Source of the DNA: CAYTTR01 sp964440805
Lineage (GTDB): Bacteria; Acidobacteriota; Aminicenantia; Aminicenantales; Aminicenantaceae
DNA length: 64,000 nucleotides
Reading direction: 5' to 3'
NCBI GenBank assembly: GCA_964440805.1
Contig: CAYTTR010000011.1
Coordinates: forward strand, 1-64,000
This document shows, piece after piece, positions 60,395 through 64,000 of the stretch. Each line of letters starts with the position of its first letter. Within the stretch, counting starts at the first letter, position 1. Below the pieces are notes generated by a model. It was not told where the DNA came from. It saw only the letters and a program-made list of their open reading frames with translations, and ran no database searches. The translations under genes were made by a program, and so were the position numbers.

Positions 60395-61369
60395 ATGAGT
60401 AACAAAAAAATCGTGAGAACAATTACCACTCTTACCATGATCCTGGTTTTCCTTGGTTTTTATCCTTTTTCGCTTCAGGCAAATGAAAAGTACGAAGAGA
60501 AGTTTGAAAAAACGGTTGCCGTTGCTAAAAGTGCCAAGATTTCCTTGAGTAATATTTCAGGCAACATTGTGGTGAAGGCCTGGGATAAGGCTGAAGTTAA
60601 AATCTTCGCCCTTAAGACCTGCCGGGAGGACAGCCTTAAAAAGGCTCAGGAAAACGCCGGCCTGGTAACCATTGAAGTTGAGAAGGAAAACGATACTCTG
60701 GTTATTAAAACTCAATATCCGAAAATATCGGGTAGGTCCTTGAGTGTTTCCGTAGACTACCAGGTAACCATTCCCAACAAGGCTTCTCTCAAGGTTCGTT
60801 CTGTCAGCGGAGACGTTACCTGCAGCCGGGTGGACGGCTTTCTCAAGGTCAATTCAGTCAGCGGCAACCTTAATCTTGAAGGTGCAGGAGAAGGGGCGGA
60901 TTGTCAATCGGTCAGTGGAGATATTGAAGTAAAAGAAGTTAAAGGCGATGCCAACTTAAAAACGGTCTCGGGTGATATTATCATTGGAAATATTACCGGA
61001 TCGGTTAAAGCTGAATCAGTCAGCGGCGACATTAAACTGTTTAGTGTGGCCAAGACAAAAATAGTGAATGTTAATACTTTGAGTGGAGATATCGACTTCA
61101 ACGGAGATGTTGGGGCAGAAGGAAGCTTCACTTTTAAAACCCATAGTGGAAACCTTAATATTACCCTTCCAGCCGAAGCTGCTTTTGAAATGGAAGCTAA
61201 AACTTTCAGCGGGAGGATTGACTCGGATTTCGAAATCTCAGTTTCCGGAAAGTTTAACGGGAGAGAAATCCGGGGTACCGTCAACGGAGGCGGAGCGGAC
61301 TTGACCCTGAAAACTTTCAGTGGAGAAATCTATCTGAAGAGTGGAAAAATCTATCTAAAGAAAAAATAG
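60395..61369 (+). CDS. DUF4097-family beta-strand-repeat protein
   Basis: A signal peptide (1-30) is followed by repeats of about 18-20 residues, each with a VSGD or SGN turn (SVSGDVTC, SVSGNLNLEG, SVSGDIEV, TVSGDIIIG, SVSGDIKL, TLSGDIDFNG), which form a right-handed beta-helix-like sheet. Such DUF4097 proteins are often coupled to sigma or LiaR-type stress regulators. Here the gene is the third in a sigma / anti-sigma operon, so it is probably a surface or periplasmic part of an envelope-stress response. Molecular role unknown. Confidence 0.85.
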   Translation: MSNKKIVRTITTLTMILVFLGFYPFSLQANEKYEEKFEKTVAVAKSAKISLSNISGNIVVKAWDKAEVKIFALKTCREDSLKKAQENAGLVTIEVEKENDTLVIKTQYPKISGRSLSVSVDYQVTIPNKASLKVRSVSGDVTCSRVDGFLKVNSVSGNLNLEGAGEGADCQSVSGDIEVKEVKGDANLKTVSGDIIIGNITGSVKAESVSGDIKLFSVAKTKIVNVNTLSGDIDFNGDVGAEGSFTFKTHSGNLNITLPAEAAFEMEAKTFSGRIDSDFEISVSGKFNGREIRGTVNGGGADLTLKTFSGEIYLKSGKIYLKKK

Positions 61370-61380
61370 TATTTCACTTG

Positions 61381-62211
61381 CTAAAAAATCCCGGCTGAAT
61401 CCCATTTTATAATTATTTCTTCAATAAGACCGGCCACCCGGTCATTCACTTTATCAAAGTATTTTTTTGCCTGTTCCATATTGAAAGTAGGATATCCTTC
61501 ACCCTCCCGGTAAAGTCCGATAGAGGAGGCGATCGGTACGGCATAATAGCTGTCTTGCGTAGGATTAGCAGAGGCCATATCTTTTGAGTAACGTTGAGGA
61601 TGTATATGTTGGGGGTAGATTGCCTGAACATAGGCGGTCTCGTTATTTCCGGCATGCCCTCCGTCTTCGCCAAAAACCTCTTGGGTTATATCATCGCAAA
61701 GAGACCACCAATTTACAGTAAGAATCCGGACATGGTAGCGGTTGGATGTTTTTTCAGCAATGCCTTTAAGAAATTGGGTGTTGCCGCCGTGACCGTTTAA
61801 AATGATAATATTAAGAAAACCTTGAGCAGCTAGGCTTTCCAGAATGTCTTCAACAAAAGGAGTATAGGATTCCGCCTTGATGGAAACTGCGCCCGGATAA
61901 GCCTTCATAGCCGGAGTTACTCCATAATTCAAAGTTGGAGCAATCAAAGCATTTACTTTATTTGCGATTTCCTTGGCCATGGCTTCCGGAGCCAGATTAT
62001 CTGTTCCATTGGGAATAACTCCGTGTGGTTCCAGAGATCCCACTGGAAGGAGAACAGTGTTGATTTTTTCCGGAACAAGCTCCTGGAACTCCTGCCAGCA
62101 AATAAAGTTCATTTCTCTTGTGGTTGGTGATATCTGGGAATCAGCCTTAAGAAGATTGGTCTGGAAAGGAATAAAACAAGCTAAAACCCAAACCCAAATA
62201 AATTTTCTCAT
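61381..62211 (-). CDS. creatininase-family amidohydrolase, exported
   Basis: A signal peptide (1-23) precedes the creatininase fold: LLPVGSLEPHGVIPNGTDNL gives Glu, His and Asp metal ligands, and IILNGHGGNTQFL carries the GHGGN motif. In the second half GEDGGHAGNNETAYVQ supplies the last ligand and the ET pair. Catalytic residues are kept although the E-Q-H-G motif of the family is E-P-H-G here. It cuts a C-N bond in a cyclic amide or amine substrate, in the periplasm. Probably coupled with the upstream CPBP gene. Confidence 0.85.
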   Translation of the reverse strand: MRKFIWVWVLACFIPFQTNLLKADSQISPTTREMNFICWQEFQELVPEKINTVLLPVGSLEPHGVIPNGTDNLAPEAMAKEIANKVNALIAPTLNYGVTPAMKAYPGAVSIKAESYTPFVEDILESLAAQGFLNIIILNGHGGNTQFLKGIAEKTSNRYHVRILTVNWWSLCDDITQEVFGEDGGHAGNNETAYVQAIYPQHIHPQRYSKDMASANPTQDSYYAVPIASSIGLYREGEGYPTFNMEQAKKYFDKVNDRVAGLIEEIIIKWDSAGIF

Positions 62212-62255
62212 ATCTTTCTCCTTTATTTTTTTTATGAGGAGTCACATCATAAGTG

Positions 62256-63005
62256 TTATAGATCCAGGTTAAAGTAAAGAATCAAGAAAGCTGATGTGTC
62301 GTAAAGGCCGTGCATAATAATAGGAACCCATAGATTTTTCTTAGAAAGAAGATAAGCGGCAGAGAAAGCCAATCCGGCCAATCCGGTTAAAAGAATCCCC
62401 GCTTCTCCTTGATAGGTGTGACCGAAGCCGAAAATGACAGAGCTAATCAGGGCAGCTCCAAGCCAGGAAATTTTTTTCTTTTTTCCAGCTTCAGCCAGGC
62501 GGTTCAGGTAATAGCCCCGGAAAATCATTTCTTCTCCAAAAGCGGCCAAGGTCCAAACGAGACCCAGGCCTACCAAAAGGGCAGGAAAATTTCCCCTTAC
62601 CGCATCAAAATTGCTTAGGTCAGGTGGTCTTCCTACCAACTTTATAACAATAGGCTTAAAAATTACCCCAATGAGAAGATGAAGGCCCGCTGTTCCGAAA
62701 GCAGCTATTCCCAGAACAGCCAGCCAGTTTCCGGGTTTGCGAAATCCCAGTTCGTTCCAGCTGGAATTCCTTAATTTTAAGGAAAAATTAATTAAAAACC
62801 AGATAACCAGAAGGCTTCCCAGAATAAGAAGAGGATTCATGAGTTTAGACCCTTTAATAAGAAGAAAAACAGGAAGGATAGAGATTAATATAATTTCCCC
62901 GAAGATCCAGCCCGGTTTTTTTCTGAGGTTTTCGTTCAGCCGGTTCGTTTTTTCATTTTTAAGTGATTCCGGAAAGTCGGCTTTATTTTCATTCGGTTTT
63001 AGCAT
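62256..63005 (-). CDS. CPBP-family intramembrane glutamic protease
   Basis: This 249-residue protein has about seven helices. The catalytic EExxxR motif is in GEEMIFRGYYL (about 167-177), and FGHTYQGEAG supplies the FxxxH motif. The final GLYD segment fits the CAAX/Abi (CPBP) family. Its role here is unknown; members process prenylated or peptide substrates. It lies 44 nt upstream of the creatininase-like gene on the same strand. Confidence 0.9.
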   Translation of the reverse strand: MLKPNENKADFPESLKNEKTNRLNENLRKKPGWIFGEIILISILPVFLLIKGSKLMNPLLILGSLLVIWFLINFSLKLRNSSWNELGFRKPGNWLAVLGIAAFGTAGLHLLIGVIFKPIVIKLVGRPPDLSNFDAVRGNFPALLVGLGLVWTLAAFGEEMIFRGYYLNRLAEAGKKKKISWLGAALISSVIFGFGHTYQGEAGILLTGLAGLAFSAAYLLSKKNLWVPIIMHGLYDTSAFLILYFNLDL

Positions 63006-63283
63006 TTTTTTTTAGTAATTCCAATAAATTTTACCGCGGGCAGCCTTTTCTCTTAAAGAAGCAGTCTGTAATTTTCCTTTAATAATCTTTGGTATATACT
63101 GGCAATGAAAACATCATGTAGATGACATAAAGTAAATTATTCATTAAATCAAAAAAAATAATATCACAGGAAAAATAAATTTAAAATTTCTATTTCATGA
63201 AGGTGCTTCATTTCGTTTTATAATTCGAAACAACTGCCGGGGAATGTTGACCTCCCGGAGAAACTCTGGAATAATATAAACTA

Positions 63284-63904
63284 ATGTTGAGGGCGAAAAA
63301 TATCTTTTTGCTTGTTATTGCAGCCGTTTTTTTTCTCCCGTCTCTCTGGGCTCAGAGGCCGCGGGCCGGCCTCCATGCCGGATTCAGTCTGGTTCAGCCT
63401 GTCCAGAAAAATATCAACCGGGGCTGGAATTCAAGTCTGGGAGTGGATTTTTCTCTTACCAGGAACCTAAGGATTGCTTTTGATTTCGCCTACGGCCGCC
63501 ACCAGGTGGATTATGATGCAGCCGGGCTATTCGGGGGGACCATGACTTTAACTCCGTTCTGGGCCTCTGTCCAATATTTCTTTCTTCCCGAAATTAAACC
63601 GTCACCTTATATTTTCGGCGGAGCCGGATACATTTTCAGCAGCTTCCGGATTGAGGATCTTATTAAACTCCCGGAAGTAGAAGTTTCGCAAAACTTGGAA
63701 AACGGGTGGGGAGTCCATGCCGGTCTGGGCCTTGAGATGAAAGTAAGAGGTCAATTTGCTTTTTATCTTGAAGGGCTCTATGCTTTAAGGCAAACAAACT
63801 GTGTTACTACTTTGAATGATATGAATCTGGGAATAAGCAAAGAGACTTTTTCCGTTGATTTAAACTCCTGGCAGGTGAGGCTGGGAATCCGTTATTTCTA
63901 TTAA
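63284..63904 (+). CDS. outer-membrane beta-barrel protein (8-stranded type)
   Basis: A signal peptide (MLRAKNIFLLVIAAVFFLPSL) is followed by alternating strands with GLHAGFSLVQPVQ, SLGVDFSLTRNLRIAFDFAYG, YIFGGAGYIF, WGVHAGLGLEMK and the terminal strand WQVRLGIRYFY, which ends in an aromatic residue as barrel-insertion signals do. The length (206) fits an OmpA/OmpW-type 8-stranded barrel. Ligand or function unknown. Monocistronic by spacing. Confidence 0.8.
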   Translation: MLRAKNIFLLVIAAVFFLPSLWAQRPRAGLHAGFSLVQPVQKNINRGWNSSLGVDFSLTRNLRIAFDFAYGRHQVDYDAAGLFGGTMTLTPFWASVQYFFLPEIKPSPYIFGGAGYIFSSFRIEDLIKLPEVEVSQNLENGWGVHAGLGLEMKVRGQFAFYLEGLYALRQTNCVTTLNDMNLGISKETFSVDLNSWQVRLGIRYFY

Positions 63905-63908
63905 AGCT

Positions 63909-64000
63909 TTAATCTATATATCCCAAAGAGCGAAGAACCTTTTTCTCCTGCTCATTAAGAATCATTTTCTGAGGCTTAAAAGATATTTTTTTGGCTCTTT
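63909..64000 (-). CDS. 3' end of a gene, sulfatase-like C-terminus
   Basis: The minus strand is open from the window edge to TAA at 63911-63909, giving a 29-residue end with ILNEQEKKVLRSLGYID. The pattern of a leucine, acidic residues, then LRSLGY is common at the C-terminus of sulfatase- and phosphatase-superfamily proteins of Acidobacteriota. The rest of the gene lies outside the window, so the family is tentative. It converges on the beta-barrel gene with only a few bases between. Confidence 0.5.
   Translation of the reverse strand, partial: RAKKISFKPQKMILNEQEKKVLRSLGYID

Overview
The window looks like a chromosome segment (AT-rich, roughly 42 percent G+C by eye) from an uncultured diderm bacterium of the Acidobacteriota / Candidatus Aminicenantes kind. 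This is inferred from two adjacent GWxTD-domain proteins, an Oar-like TonB-dependent receptor with an N-terminal carboxypeptidase-regulatory-like domain, LolA, TolC proteins, a second barrel receptor, a tmRNA, and a conserved ribosomal/translation operon. No phage or plasmid backbone is visible.

Layout. 1-1080: end of a tRNA-Asp followed by a scar with a tandem 11-bp repeat, a small HTH protein and the relic of a DNA methyltransferase. 1083-9757: TonB-type receptor, thioesterase, tmRNA, then cell-wall amidase, GerMN protein, Der GTPase, TPR lipoprotein and rhomboid protease. 9828-13567: rplM-rpsI-rpsB-tsf-pyrH-frr behind a strong sigma70-type promoter. 13892-24776: ECF sigma / anti-sigma / adhesin-like membrane operon, LolA, SSS and DASS transporters, DUF374 acyltransferase, AMMECR1 with a JAMM-like partner, methyltransferase, glyoxalase-II-like hydrolase and XerD. 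25024-31344: TetR-TolC-RND efflux operon. 31579-36725: bacterial eRF1-like protein, tRNA-Leu and the GWxTD pair behind a near-perfect sigma54-type promoter. 36758-44928: Oar-like receptor, ROK kinase, coiled-coil methyltransferase, TatA, MtnA and TsaD. 45174-53758: envelope-sugar block (GT39-like membrane protein, an internally deleted TolC, GT2, GT4, a MenC-like enolase, a GpgS/MpgS-like enzyme). 54112-64000: NYN and Mut7-C nucleases around tRNA-Ala, HisKA_2 kinase, C69 dipeptidase, ECF sigma / anti-sigma / DUF4097 operon, creatininase-like protein, CPBP protease, a beta-barrel protein, and the 3' end of a further gene.

The most unusual content is intergenic. A family of about 290-bp elements with terminal inverted repeats occurs three times in full (33156, 39857 and, inverted, 55407) plus three solo ends, and carries an internal stem with a compensatory base change between copies. 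Separate loci carry imperfect 9-nt tandem repeats (core AGATAAACN and its complement) arranged as long inverted arms. A REP-like palindrome lies directly after the stop codons of the two outermost genes of the 45-54 kb sugar block, in inverted orientation. Several gene relics (DNA methyltransferase, glycosyltransferase, TolC with a missing middle) show past rearrangement next to these repeats.

All functional calls rest on motifs read by eye; no database search was run.
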